Below are positions 44,848 through 54,207 of a DNA stretch of 64,000 nt, one piece after another. The position numbers and the translations under genes are program-made. Location: positions 244,725 through 308,724 of the forward strand of contig NZ_JAEKEZ010000034.1 of NCBI RefSeq assembly GCF_016650815.1, given 5' to 3'. The notes under the pieces are model-generated. The model ran no database searches. It worked only from the letters and a program-made list of their open reading frames with translations, and was not told the origin of the DNA. This stretch comes from Pseudomonas sp. TH31. Lineage in GTDB: Bacteria; Pseudomonadota; Gammaproteobacteria; Pseudomonadales; Pseudomonadaceae. The number at the start of each line of letters is the position of its first letter. Within the stretch, counting starts at the first letter, position 1.

Positions 44848-45804
44848 TACCCTCGATCAATTGCGGCTGCGCTTCAATTTCGCACGCCTGACCCGTTCGC
44901 CAGCGTTCTTTCCCTTTGTCGGGCTGCTGGTGGTGACCCTGTTCATGATCTTCGCCAGCGACAAGTTCCTGACCTCGGCCAACCTGGAAAATATCGCCCG
45001 GCAAGTGTCGATCAACGCGATCATCGCGGTCGGCATGACCTGCGTGATCCTCACCGGCGGCATCGACTTGTCGGTGGGGCCGGTCATGGCCTTGTCCGGC
45101 ACCTTGACCGCCGGGCTGATGGTCGCCGGGTTGCCGCCGGGCCTGGCCATTGGCGCCGGGATGCTGGTGGGCGTGGCGTTCGGCATCGGCAACGGCTTGT
45201 TCGTCGCATACCTGCACATGCCACCGATCATCGTCACCCTCGCGACCATGGGCATCGCCCGGGGCTTGGGCTTGATGTACACCGACGGCTACCCGATTTC
45301 CGGGTTGCCGGACTGGTTCGGTTTTTCGGCCGCGAGAGTCTGTTGGGCGTGCAGGTGCCGATCCTGATCATGCTCGTGACCTACCTGGTGGCGTATGTGC
45401 TGCTGCAACACACGCGTATCGGTCGCTACATCTACGCCATCGGCGGCAATGAGGAGGCGGTGCGGTTGTCCGGTGTGCGAGCGCCGCGCTTCAAGTTGCT
45501 GGTGTACGGCATCAGCGGTTTGACCGCTGCCATCGCCGGGCTGGTATTGACTTCACGCTTGATGAGCGGCCAGCCGAATGCCGGGGTCTCGTTCGAACTG
45601 GACGCGATTGCCGCCGTGGTTCTGGGCGGCGCATCGATTGCCGGCGGGCGCGGGGTGATCCTCGGCACGCTGGTCGGGGCCATGTTGCTGGGCGTACTCA
45701 ACAACGGCTTGAACATGCTCGGGGTGTCGCCGTACGTCCAGAGCGTGATCAAGGGCGGGATCATCCTGCTGGCGATTTTTATCAGTCGCCAGCGGCACAC
45801 GTAA
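44831..45804 (+). CDS. Sugar/polyol ABC transporter permease (RbsC-like), frameshifted
   Basis: A membrane protein with eight to ten helices: FFPFVGLLVVTLFMIFAS, the EAA-like GLFVAYLHMPPIIVTLATMGIARGL, and IAAVVLGGASIAGGRGVILGTLVGAMLLGVLNNGLNML. The frame breaks in a run of five T (45322-45326). One more T gives WFGFFGRESLLGVQVPILIM and the frame goes on to 45804, for 324 residues. Completes the importer with the two genes upstream. Confidence 0.88.
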
Positions 45805-45884
45805 GCACTTATTGAATCAGTCATTTCCGCACGGCATGACAGCGCCGTGACGGGTTCTCTCATGCTCGAAAAAGGTAAAAGATC

Positions 45885-46970
45885 ATGGACAATAAACCCC
45901 AAAACCTGATGCAAGCGGTTGTCTGCCACGGTCCGAAAGACTATCGCCTGGAGCGCATCGGCAAGCCGCAAGCGCGGCCCAATGAACTGGTGATCCGCAT
46001 CGCCGCCTGCGGCATCTGCGCCAGTGACTGCAAGTGCCATTCCGGTGCGGCGATGTTCTGGGGTGGCGACAACCCGTGGGTCAAGGCGCCGGTGGTGCCG
46101 GGTCACGAGTTTTTCGGGTATGTGGAACAGGTGGGCGAGGGCGCCGAGGAACACTTCGAGGTGCAGGTCGGTGACAAGGTGATTGCCGAGCAGATCGTGC
46201 CGTGCGGCAAGTGCCGATTCTGCAAGTCCGGCAAGTACTGGATGTGCGAAGTGCACAACATCTTCGGCTTCCAGCGCGAAGTCGCCGAGGGCGGCATGGC
46301 GCAGTACATGCGCATTCCGAAAACCGCCATCGTGCACAAGATCCCGGAGTCGGTTTCGCTGGAAGACTCGGCATTGATCGAACCGATGTCCTGCGCCATC
46401 CACACCGTCAATCGCGGTGACATCCAGCTCGATGACGTGCTGGTGATTGCCGGTGCCGGCACCCTTGGGTTGTGCATGGTGCAAGTGGCGGCGCTGAAAA
46501 CGCCGAAAAAACTGGTGGTGATCGACATGGTCGACGAGCGTCTGGAACTGGCCAGGCAGTATGGCGCCGACGTGGTGATCAACCCGTCCCGGGACGATGC
46601 CCGCGCCATCATCAACAGCCTGACCGACAACTACGGTTGCGACGTGTACATCGAAACCACAGGCGTACCGGCGGGCGTGACCCAAGGCCTGGAGCTGATC
46701 CGCAAGCTCGGGCGGTTTGTCGAGTTCAGTGTGTTCGGCGCCGAAACCAGTGCCGACTGGTCGATCATCGGCGACCGCAAGGAACTCGACGTCCGCGGCG
46801 CGCACCTCGGACCTTATTGCTACCCGGTGGCCATCGATCTGTTCGAACGCGGCCTGGTGACCTCCAAAGGCATCGTCACTCACGACTTCGCGCTCGACAA
46901 TTGGGAAGAGGCCTTTGCCCTGGCCAACTCGGTGAAGTCGATCAAGGTCTTGTTGAAGCCAGGCCAGTAA
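45885..46970 (+). CDS. Zinc-dependent polyol dehydrogenase (erythritol/L-threitol dehydrogenase-like)
   Basis: 361 residues of the medium-chain zinc dehydrogenases. Catalytic zinc ligands Cys42, His74 and Glu75 and structural Cys107, Cys110, Cys113, Cys121 are visible, with the NAD-binding GAGTLGLCMV near 186-195. The sequence as a whole (IAACGICASDCKCHSGAAMFWGGDNPWVKAP) fits the tetritol dehydrogenases that oxidise erythritol or L-threitol to erythrulose. NAD use is inferred from VVIDMVDERL, where an acidic residue follows the second strand. Confidence 0.85.
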   Translation: MDNKPQNLMQAVVCHGPKDYRLERIGKPQARPNELVIRIAACGICASDCKCHSGAAMFWGGDNPWVKAPVVPGHEFFGYVEQVGEGAEEHFEVQVGDKVIAEQIVPCGKCRFCKSGKYWMCEVHNIFGFQREVAEGGMAQYMRIPKTAIVHKIPESVSLEDSALIEPMSCAIHTVNRGDIQLDDVLVIAGAGTLGLCMVQVAALKTPKKLVVIDMVDERLELARQYGADVVINPSRDDARAIINSLTDNYGCDVYIETTGVPAGVTQGLELIRKLGRFVEFSVFGAETSADWSIIGDRKELDVRGAHLGPYCYPVAIDLFERGLVTSKGIVTHDFALDNWEEAFALANSVKSIKVLLKPGQ

Positions 46971-46985
46971 GGCGAGGGGAAGGCT

Positions 46986-48518
46986 ATGGACTACGTCATT
47001 GGCGTGGATATCGGTACGCAAAGTACCAAGGCATTGCTGGTCGATGACCAGGGCCGGATTGTCGCCCAGCACAGCCAGGGCTATCGGGTGGACACGCCGA
47101 AAGTGCGCTGGGCCGAGCAGTGGCCGCAGGTCTGGCTGGATGCCGTGCAAGCGTGTGTGGTCGGTTGCCTGCAAGGCGCCGGCGTGCCGCGCGAGCACAT
47201 CAAGGCGCTGTGCATCAGCAGCCTGTACGGCGGCTCGGGGATTGCCGTCGATGCGGACTTGCAACCCTTGCACCCGTGCCTGATCTGGATGGACCGCCGG
47301 GCCGGCGAACAAGTGGAATGGGTACGGGAGAACATAGACCTGGAGCGACTGTTCGATATCACCGGCAACTCGGTCGACAGTTATTACGGCTTCACCAAGA
47401 TGCTCTGGCTCAAGCAGCACCAGCCGCAGGTGTGGCGCCAGACCCGCTACCTGCTGCCGCCCAACAGCTACATCAACTATTGCCTGAGCGGTGAACTGGC
47501 GGTGGATCACAGCTCCGCCGGCAACATCGGCGGCGTCTACGACGTGGCCGGGCGTTGCTGGTCGGTGGAAATGCTCGATGCGCTGGGCATTTCGCCGAGC
47601 CTGATGCCCGAGCGCTTGCTGTATTCCGGTGAAGTGGTGGGTGGTTTGCTGCCGGAGTGGGCCGAACGCCTGGGCTTGCCGTTGGGCCTGCCGATTCTGG
47701 CCGGTGGCGTCGATGCGGCCATGGCTACTTTGGCGGCGGGCGTGACACGGCCCGGCAACCATGTGGCGATGATCGGCACCAGCATGTGCTGGGGTTATCT
47801 GAACCAGCAGGTCGATGCCCGCCATGGGCTGGTGAGCATGCCCCACGTCTATAACGGCCATCGCGACTTGTACATTTTCGGTGGCGCGATTACCGCCGGG
47901 GCGTCGGTCAACTGGTTCCGCGAGCAGTTCTGTCAGGCCGAAGAGCTGCAAGCACAACACAGCGGTAAAGACAGCCATTGGTTGTTGGAGCAGCAGGCGG
48001 CGAAGATTCCGCCGGGCAGTGAGGGGCTGCTGTTTCTGCCGTATTTGATGGGTGAGCGCAGCCCGGTGTGGGACGACCGCGCCAGTGGCAGCTTTGTCGG
48101 CCTCAACCTCTATCACAGCCGCATCCACCTGTACCGCGCGGTGTTGGAAGGGGTGAGTTTTGCCCTGCGCCACAACATCGAGGCCGGCACTCGCGGTGCT
48201 CATTCACTGGACCCACGGTTGATCGTGGTCGGTGGCGCCAGTCATTCCGATTTGTGGATGCAGATCATCGCCGACATTACCCACTACCCGGTCTACACCA
48301 TCGTCCAGGAAGTCGAAGCGGCCCTCGGCGCGGCGTTGCTGGCGGCCCACAGTGTGGGCCTGGTGGACGACCGGCAAATGGACCAGGGTTGGGTGCAATT
48401 ACAGCAGCGGGCAGAACCGATCGCCGGCAACGTTGCCGCCTATGACCATGCCTTTGCCGACTACCTGCGCTTGTATCCGGCCCTGAAACCGATCATGCAC
48501 AGCCTGCAACAGAGCTGA
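46986..48518 (+). CDS. FGGY-family carbohydrate kinase
   Basis: 510 residues of the FGGY family: phosphate-1 motif VIGVDIGTQSTKALLVD at the N-terminus, IWMDRRAGEQ, the second half GGAITAGASVNWFREQF, and VVGGASHSDLWMQIIADI at the adenosine site. In this operon it should phosphorylate the ketose made by the zinc dehydrogenase, for example erythrulose; a pentulose is the alternative. Starts 15 bp after the dehydrogenase. Confidence 0.86.
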   Translation: MDYVIGVDIGTQSTKALLVDDQGRIVAQHSQGYRVDTPKVRWAEQWPQVWLDAVQACVVGCLQGAGVPREHIKALCISSLYGGSGIAVDADLQPLHPCLIWMDRRAGEQVEWVRENIDLERLFDITGNSVDSYYGFTKMLWLKQHQPQVWRQTRYLLPPNSYINYCLSGELAVDHSSAGNIGGVYDVAGRCWSVEMLDALGISPSLMPERLLYSGEVVGGLLPEWAERLGLPLGLPILAGGVDAAMATLAAGVTRPGNHVAMIGTSMCWGYLNQQVDARHGLVSMPHVYNGHRDLYIFGGAITAGASVNWFREQFCQAEELQAQHSGKDSHWLLEQQAAKIPPGSEGLLFLPYLMGERSPVWDDRASGSFVGLNLYHSRIHLYRAVLEGVSFALRHNIEAGTRGAHSLDPRLIVVGGASHSDLWMQIIADITHYPVYTIVQEVEAALGAALLAAHSVGLVDDRQMDQGWVQLQQRAEPIAGNVAAYDHAFADYLRLYPALKPIMHSLQQS

Positions 48519-48534
48519 GCCACGGAGCATACAC

Positions 48535-49272
48535 ATGAGCGGGATCAGTTTTGATTTCAGCCAGCAACGGATTCTGGTCACCGGTGCCAGTAGCGGCATC
48601 GGCCTGGAGATCGCCTGTCAGTTGATGGCCTGCGGTGCCCAGGTATTTGCCTTGGGCCGCAATCCTCAAGCGTTGCAACAGTTACATGCCGATGGCTGCG
48701 AGGTGCTGGCGGTGGATGTGGCCGACAGCGTGGCGCTGGAACAGGCCCTGGATACGCTGCCGGTGATGCACGGGCTGGTCAATTGCGCCGGTATTTCGCT
48801 GCTGGAGTCCGCCCGTGGCATTACTGCCGAAGGGTTCGACCGGGTGATGGCGGTGAATGCCCGGGCGGCGGCCTTGATCGCCAGCCGAGTGGCGGCGGCG
48901 ATGATCGATGCGGGTGTGCGCGGCAGCATCGTCAACCTGTCGAGCCAGGCCTCGTTGGTGGCGCTGGACGATCACTTGGCCTATTGCGCCTCGAAAGCTG
49001 CGCTGGACGCCATGACCCGCGTGCAGTGTGCGGAGTGGGGCCGGCATGGGATCCGGGTCAACAGTGTCAACCCGACCGTCACGCTGACGCCAATGGCTGA
49101 AGCCGCCTGGGCGTTACCGGCCAAGCGTGATCCGGTGCTGGCAGCGATCCCCCTTGGGCGATTTGCCGAGTCGACGGAAGTGGCGCTGCCGGTGCTGTTT
49201 TTGCTCAGTGTCGGGGCCAGCATGATCAGCGGCGTCAGCCTTGCGGTAGATGGTGGCTACACCGCGCGCTGA
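48535..49272 (+). CDS. Short-chain dehydrogenase/reductase
   Basis: 245 residues of the classical SDR family: cofactor motif VTGASSGIG (about 15-23), NCAG at about 82-85, and the catalytic Ser-Tyr-Lys in NLSSQAS and YCASKAAL. The sequence resembles L-xylulose reductase/D-threitol-type dehydrogenases. It gives the operon a second oxidoreductase, which could act on another stereoisomer of the same polyol. Confidence 0.85.
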   Translation: MSGISFDFSQQRILVTGASSGIGLEIACQLMACGAQVFALGRNPQALQQLHADGCEVLAVDVADSVALEQALDTLPVMHGLVNCAGISLLESARGITAEGFDRVMAVNARAAALIASRVAAAMIDAGVRGSIVNLSSQASLVALDDHLAYCASKAALDAMTRVQCAEWGRHGIRVNSVNPTVTLTPMAEAAWALPAKRDPVLAAIPLGRFAESTEVALPVLFLLSVGASMISGVSLAVDGGYTAR

Positions 49273-49339
49273 CGGCCCGGACGTCGCCATGTTAGCCTTG
49301 CGACTCACGCCTAAATTCCAGGCCAGCCAAAGCGTTTCG

Positions 49340-50346
49340 ATGAGCAAACAGAAAAGCGTCACCATCAGCGACATCGCCAAACGGGTCAACATGACCACGA
49401 TCACGGTGTCCCGCGCGCTGAACAATCCGCACCAGGTCAAGGCCGAGACACTCGCACGTATCCTTGAGGTGGCGCGTGAACTTGATTACGTGCCCAACAC
49501 GTTTGCCCGTAGCCTTAAACGCGACGAAAGCCTGATCATCGGGGTGATCACTGCATCCGTAGACAACCCGTTCTACAGCGAGATGATCAAGGCGATTTCC
49601 CGCGAGGCGAAAAAGCACGGCTATACCATCATGCTGGTGGACACCGACAAACTGCCGGAACTGGAAAGCAAAGCGGTGGATACGCTGCTGGGCTATCGGG
49701 TGGCGGGAATCATTCTGTCGCCAGTGTCGGATGAACCGCAGTACCAGCCGGACTACCTTGAACGGCTGGCCAACGGCAAGACACCCGTGGTTCTGCTTGA
49801 TCGTACGATCCACGGCAGTCCCTTCAGCCGGGTGGTGCTGGATAACTATCACAGCGGTTACAAGGCGGGGCAGTACCTGCTGCAACAAAACTCCGGGATC
49901 AAACGCTTGCTGGTGTTGACCGGCCCCAGGCATTCGCGGATTACCGAAGAGCGCCTCAAGGGCTTGCGCGCAGTACTCGGGGGCAACCCACGATGCAAAT
50001 AGACATTTACCCCGGTGACTACACCCTTGAACCTTCGTTCGAAAGTACGTTGGCTTACCTGGAAAACGGCGCACCGCCAGATGCAATCATGGGCTTTAAC
50101 CAGTTGATCACCATGGGTGCACTGAAGGCGTTGCGAGCAAAGAAAATACGCCATCAAGACATCACCATCTGCGGCATCGACCGCTTGCCGTTTGCAGATA
50201 TTTTCGGTGTGCCCATTGCTTGCGTGGCTCACGACGCCACACTCGCGGGCAGCAGCGCGGTACGCGTATTGCTGGATCGTCTTGAAAATCCGGCGCGACC
50301 TCGCGATAAGGTCATCATCAGTGGAGAGCTGGATGACGCTTATTGA
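49340..50346 (+). CDS. LacI-family regulator of the polyol operon, frameshifted
   Basis: N-terminal LacI helix-turn-helix VTISDIAKRVNMTTITVSRALNNP with hinge LARILEVARELDYVPNTFARSL, then a periplasmic-binding-protein-like effector domain. The frame breaks at 49987-49989 (AACCCACG). One more C gives GGNPTMQIDIYPGDYTLEPSFE and the frame ends at 50346, for about 335 residues, the normal size. As the last gene of the cluster it probably represses the operon through the 20-bp palindrome at 42286. Confidence 0.85.
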
Positions 50347-50480
50347 AAATTTGGCTGATCTATAGCTGAAACCCGCCAGGCTGCCGGTTTCGAATGGCCG
50401 CAATCGATTCAAAGTGAACAGTTGGGCTCGCCTGCGCGGCCTTTCTGATTGAGAGGCTGTAACTAATATTTTTATATGCG

Positions 50481-50491
50481 TTGTCGTACAA
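50481..50491 (+). promoter_or_regulatory. FadR/GntR-type operator candidate 1
   Basis: TTGTCGTACAA matches TNGTNNNACNA, the consensus of FadR-subfamily GntR regulators, and is nearly palindromic. It lies 470 bp upstream of the MFS gene. Confidence 0.5.
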
Positions 50492-50667
50492 CATCGCCGA
50501 TCGTTCATTCCTTGTCGTCATCCCCCCACCAGAACCCATCACGCTGACAGGCCCACAGCCAACGCTGCTATAAGCACAAGCGAAATTTTTGCGGATGCTC
50601 TTTGTCGAGACAGATGGCCATTTTTCAGATTGACAGACGGGTAGGGAGCTAGCTATAAAAGGCATAG

Positions 50668-50678
50668 TTGTACGACGA
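50668..50678 (-). promoter_or_regulatory. FadR/GntR-type operator candidate 2
   Basis: On the minus strand TCGTCGTACAA matches the same TNGTNNNACNA consensus and shares CGTACAA with site 1. The pair, 187 bp apart, suggests looping repression or two promoters. The regulator is not in the window. Confidence 0.5.
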
Positions 50679-50960
50679 CAGACGATGCGTCGTCTGTTCA
50701 CCCCTAAAAATAAAAAAGAGTGTCGGCCTCATCATGAATTCAACTCGCTTACTCATCCCCCTGCATGCCGCTCCTAATGGTTCGATCCTGATTGCTTGCC
50801 TCTACACAGCGTCAGGTCCATTGCCGACAACCGTCCCGCCACACGCCCGATAGTACCTGCAACACGTTCAACTCCAGCCCAAGAGCATGGAGAACGTGCA
50901 CCTGCACTCTCACATTGATGTCGAGAGATCATCACCCTAATCCAATAATAAAGTGATGCC

Positions 50961-52364
50961 ATGAATCTGAACGAGCCCATCAATCCGCAACGCATAGGCC
51001 AGGCTGTAGGCAAATATCGCTGGACGATCTGCGCGTTGTTGTTCTTTGCTACCACCGTCAATTACCTGGATCGCCAGGTGCTCAGTCTGTTGGCGCCAGA
51101 TCTGTCGACGCAATTCGGCTGGAGTAATACCGATTACGCCAACATCGCCTCGGTCTTTCAGTTTGTGTATGCGATTTCCATGCTGTTCGCCGGCCGTGTG
51201 GTCGACAAGATCGGGACCAGGACTGCTTATGTGGTGGCGATTGGCATCTGGTCGACCGGCGCGATGATGCACGCGTTTTCGGTGCCGATGGGCGAGGGGA
51301 TCGCCGCTGTGTGCAGTGCGTTCGGCCTTGCCGTTATCCCGGTTTCGATCGCCGGCTTCATGCTGTCGCGCGCCGTACTGGCGATAGGCGAGGCGGGTAA
51401 CTTCCCGATCGCCATCAAGGCCACTGCCGAATACTTCCCGAAGAAAGAACGCTCCTTCGCCACTGGCATCTTCAACTCCGGAGCCAACGTGGGCGCGATC
51501 CTGGCGCCGATTTGCGTGCCGCTGATTGCCGGCCTCTGGGGCTGGGAAGCGGCATTCATCGTGATCGGCATGTTGGGCTTCGTCTGGGTGGCCGTGTGGG
51601 TGGCGCTTTACCAAAAGCCTGCGCAGCAAAAGCGCCTGTCAGCGCAGGAACTGGCCTATATCCGCAGCGATGAGACCGTACAGGTGGACGTTACCCCTGT
51701 GTCGGGCGTCGTCGCCAGGAAAGTGTCGTGGTTCAAACTGCTGACCTACCGCCAGACCTGGGCCTTTGCCTTCGGTAAATTCATGACCGACGGCGTGTGG
51801 TGGTTCTTCCTGTTCTGGCTGCCGACCTATCTGTCGGCGCAATACGGCATGAAGGGTTCAGCCATCGTGATGCCGCTGGCTGTGTTGTACAGCATGACCA
51901 TGGTGGGCAGCATCGGCGGCGGCTGGTTCCCCAGCTACTTCATGGCACGCGGCGACAAGCCGTATGACGGGCGCATGAAAGCCATGTTGGTGATCGCACT
52001 CTTCCCGCTGCTGGTGCTGCTGGCGCAACCACTGGGTTACATCAGTTTTTGGGTGCCGGTGGTGCTGATCGGTATTGGCGCGTCGGCGCACCAGGCGTGG
52101 TCGTGCAATATCTTCACCACCGTGTCCGACATGTTCCCGCAAAAAACCGTGGCGTCCGTGGTCGGTATTGGCGGCATGGCGGGCGGCCTGGGCGGCGTGG
52201 TAATGACCAAAATCGGCGGTTGGGTGTTCGACTACTACAAATCGATTAACGATATTCATACCGGCTACATGATCATGTTTGCGATCTGTGCACTGGCCTA
52301 CCTGGTGGCGTGGAGCGTGATGAAAATGCTGGTGCCACAGCATAAGGAAATTACTGATCTGTAA
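50961..52364 (+). CDS. MFS transporter, hexuronate/galactarate type (ExuT/GudP-like)
   Basis: 467 residues, 12 membrane helices of the anion:cation symporter class. The start RWTICALLFFATTVNYLDRQVLSLLAPDL with NYLDR and the middle LSRAVLAIGEAGNFPIAIKATAEYFPKKERS are signatures of hexuronate, glucarate and galactonate transporters. Single gene with a long leader holding GntR-type sites, which fits uronate or aldarate import. Exact substrate not provable from sequence. Confidence 0.87.
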   Translation: MNLNEPINPQRIGQAVGKYRWTICALLFFATTVNYLDRQVLSLLAPDLSTQFGWSNTDYANIASVFQFVYAISMLFAGRVVDKIGTRTAYVVAIGIWSTGAMMHAFSVPMGEGIAAVCSAFGLAVIPVSIAGFMLSRAVLAIGEAGNFPIAIKATAEYFPKKERSFATGIFNSGANVGAILAPICVPLIAGLWGWEAAFIVIGMLGFVWVAVWVALYQKPAQQKRLSAQELAYIRSDETVQVDVTPVSGVVARKVSWFKLLTYRQTWAFAFGKFMTDGVWWFFLFWLPTYLSAQYGMKGSAIVMPLAVLYSMTMVGSIGGGWFPSYFMARGDKPYDGRMKAMLVIALFPLLVLLAQPLGYISFWVPVVLIGIGASAHQAWSCNIFTTVSDMFPQKTVASVVGIGGMAGGLGGVVMTKIGGWVFDYYKSINDIHTGYMIMFAICALAYLVAWSVMKMLVPQHKEITDL

Positions 52365-52409
52365 ACGGCTGGCGATGCGGCACGTCCGTTAGACGGATGC
52401 TGTCGCCGT

Positions 52410-52507
52410 CATCGCGAACAAGCTCGCTCCCACATTGGTTTGGTGTCGTTCGCAAGTGTTGCGGCCGACACCGGCCCTTGTGGGCGCGAGCTTGCTCGCG
52501 ATGGCGG
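52410..52507. repeat. REP pair (REPIN)
   Basis: CATCGCGAACAAGCTCGCTCCCACA (52410-52434, split in words of the same repeat) faces its imperfect inverse GTGGGCGCGAGCTTGCTCGCGATG (52480-52503). Non-coding; lies downstream of the MFS gene. Confidence 0.8.
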
Positions 52508-52534
52508 CAGTGGGCGCACCGCTTAAATTTGCAG

Positions 52535-52563
52535 TTCAGCGGGAGCAAGCTCCCTCGCCACAT
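52535..52563. repeat. Solitary degenerate REP
   Basis: GGGAGCAAGCTCCC (52541-52554) followed by TCGCCACA is a third, partial REP 30 bp beyond the REP pair. Confidence 0.6.
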
Positions 52564-52756
52564 TTTTTCAGTGATCAGCAAATAAGGTGACAGCTTCATT
52601 TTCCAGGAAAATGGATTTGCCACCTTTTTACTGCGCGTAAGAGGAAAGGGCTTTTTATGCGGCTGGCGGTTAGCATGGCGTTTTATCAACGCCCATGTCC
52701 GTTAACGTAACCGAGTGGCCCAGACCTTGATCGAACGACGCCAGTTCAGCGGAGGC

Positions 52757-53740
52757 ATGAAGGGGAAAAACCTCCGCTATTTGAATGAGCAGCCAGACGA
52801 ACCGGTGCAAATGGCCCGCACAGGCTTTCTGCTGCTGGAGCATTTCTCGCTGCCCGCGTTTACTCAAGCGCTGGACACGATTATCACCGCGAATCTGCTG
52901 CGTCCCGGCTTGTTTTCTTCCCGAACGTTCAGCTTGAACGATGGGGAGGTGGTCAGCGATCTGGGCCTGGTCATTCGGCCAGATGCGCGGATCGATTGTT
53001 CCGGGATCCGTGACCTGGACCTGCTGGTCATTTGTGGCGGCTACCGGACAGAACTGAAGGCCAGCGACGAGTTGATCAGCCTGCTGAGAAACGCATCAGA
53101 GCATGGCGTCAGCCTGGCCGGATTGTGGAACGGCGCCTGGTTTCTAGGCCGGGCAGGGTTGCTTGACGGCTACCGTTGCGCCATTCACCCCGAACACCGC
53201 CCCGCACTCGCGGAGTTCTGCAAGGTCACGCAGGTCAGCAGCGAGCCCTACATCATTGATCGAGACCGGCTCACGGCGTCCAGCCCTTCCGGGGCCTTCC
53301 ACATGGCGCTGGACTGGATCAAGGGCTTGCACGACAAAGCCCTTGTCGAGGGCATTGAAGACATCCTGGCCTTCGAGGAGTCGCGCTACCGGCGCATCAA
53401 ACCGACTGAAAATATCAGTGTGAGCGCACCGTTACGTGAAGTGGTCAACCTGATGGGCGCCAACCTCGAAGAGCCTCTGGAACTGGATCAACTGGCTATT
53501 TACGCAGGCCGTTCCCGGCGGCAACTCGAACGCTTGTTCAAGGAACAATTGGGCACAACGCCGCAACGCTATTACCTTGAATTGCGGATTACCGAGGCAC
53601 GTCGGCTCCTTCAACACACCGAGTTATCCCAGGTCGATGTGCTGGTTGCCTGCGGCTTTGTGTCGCCGAGTCATTTCAGCAAATGCTATAGCTCGTACTT
53701 TGGTTACCGGCCTTCCAAGGAAAAGCGGCTGGTCAAATAA
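52757..53740 (+). CDS. GlxA-type AraC regulator (amidase-like N-terminal domain)
   Basis: The N-terminal ~200 residues (ARTGFLLLEHFSLPAFTQALDTIITANLL...CGGYRTELKASDELISLLR...GLWNGAWFLGRAGLLDG) form a DJ-1/PfpI-like domain, and the C-terminal ~100 an AraC helix-turn-helix pair (LDQLAIYAGRSRRQLERLFKEQLG and SQVDVLVACGFVSPSHFSKCYSSYFGYRPS). This arrangement occurs in GlxA, CdhR, GbdR and ArgR of Pseudomonas, which govern quaternary amine and amino acid catabolism. ATG 52757 is listed; a GTG at 52715 in frame is also possible. It precedes a RidA gene by 17 bp. Confidence 0.86.
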   Translation: MKGKNLRYLNEQPDEPVQMARTGFLLLEHFSLPAFTQALDTIITANLLRPGLFSSRTFSLNDGEVVSDLGLVIRPDARIDCSGIRDLDLLVICGGYRTELKASDELISLLRNASEHGVSLAGLWNGAWFLGRAGLLDGYRCAIHPEHRPALAEFCKVTQVSSEPYIIDRDRLTASSPSGAFHMALDWIKGLHDKALVEGIEDILAFEESRYRRIKPTENISVSAPLREVVNLMGANLEEPLELDQLAIYAGRSRRQLERLFKEQLGTTPQRYYLELRITEARRLLQHTELSQVDVLVACGFVSPSHFSKCYSSYFGYRPSKEKRLVK

Positions 53741-53757
53741 CCCCCGGAGACCCAGCA

Positions 53758-54153
53758 ATGTCGGACCGTGAAATCATCATTCCTGAAGTTATGAAACCCA
53801 TCGTCGAACGCGCGGGTTATGCCCCCGCCGTCAGGGTGGGCGACACACTTTACTGTGCCGGTCAGGTTGGAAGAACAGCTGATTTGCAAGTCATCGCAGA
53901 TCCAGAACAACAGTTCATCAGTGCCTGGGAAAGCCTGCGCCAGGTGCTGGCTGCCGGGGGCTGCACCTTCGAGGATGTGGTCGACATGACCACCTATCAC
54001 GTTGATTTGGCCCAGCACATGGCGTTGTTTCGCGAGGTAAAAAACCGCCTGTTCCCCAGAGGGCTGTGCGCCTGGACGTGTATCGGGGTTAGTGCGTTGG
54101 CTAACCCGGGACTGTTAGTGGAGATCAAGTGCATAGCGGTGCGGCGAACGTAA
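53758..54153 (+). CDS. RidA family protein
   Basis: 131 residues of the YjgF/RidA family: YAPAVRVGDTLYCAGQVGRTADLQVIADPEQQFISAWESLRQVLAAGGCTFEDVVDMTTYHVDL. The catalytic Arg near the C-terminus of imine deaminases is replaced by a CAWTCIGVSALANPGLLVEIKC segment without the standard arginine, so a role in enamine/imine hydrolysis is uncertain. Possibly cotranscribed with the GlxA-type regulator. Confidence 0.82.
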   Translation: MSDREIIIPEVMKPIVERAGYAPAVRVGDTLYCAGQVGRTADLQVIADPEQQFISAWESLRQVLAAGGCTFEDVVDMTTYHVDLAQHMALFREVKNRLFPRGLCAWTCIGVSALANPGLLVEIKCIAVRRT

Positions 54154-54207
54154 GGCTATGCTGCCGCGCATTCATATTCGCCAATAACAACTAACAATAG
54201 TGATGCC

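Larger units (their letters stand above)
50347..50960. other. Long non-coding leader before exuT-like gene
   Basis: 614 bp without a credible gene. It holds two FadR-type operators (50481 and 50668), and several short frames have no ribosome site or recognisable protein pattern. Confidence 0.5.

Noticed and set aside
45432..48203. Minus-strand open frame of 923 codons across the permease, dehydrogenase and kinase genes
   Set aside because: It is antisense to three well-recognised genes and lacks any protein-family pattern; long antisense frames are common in GC-rich DNA.
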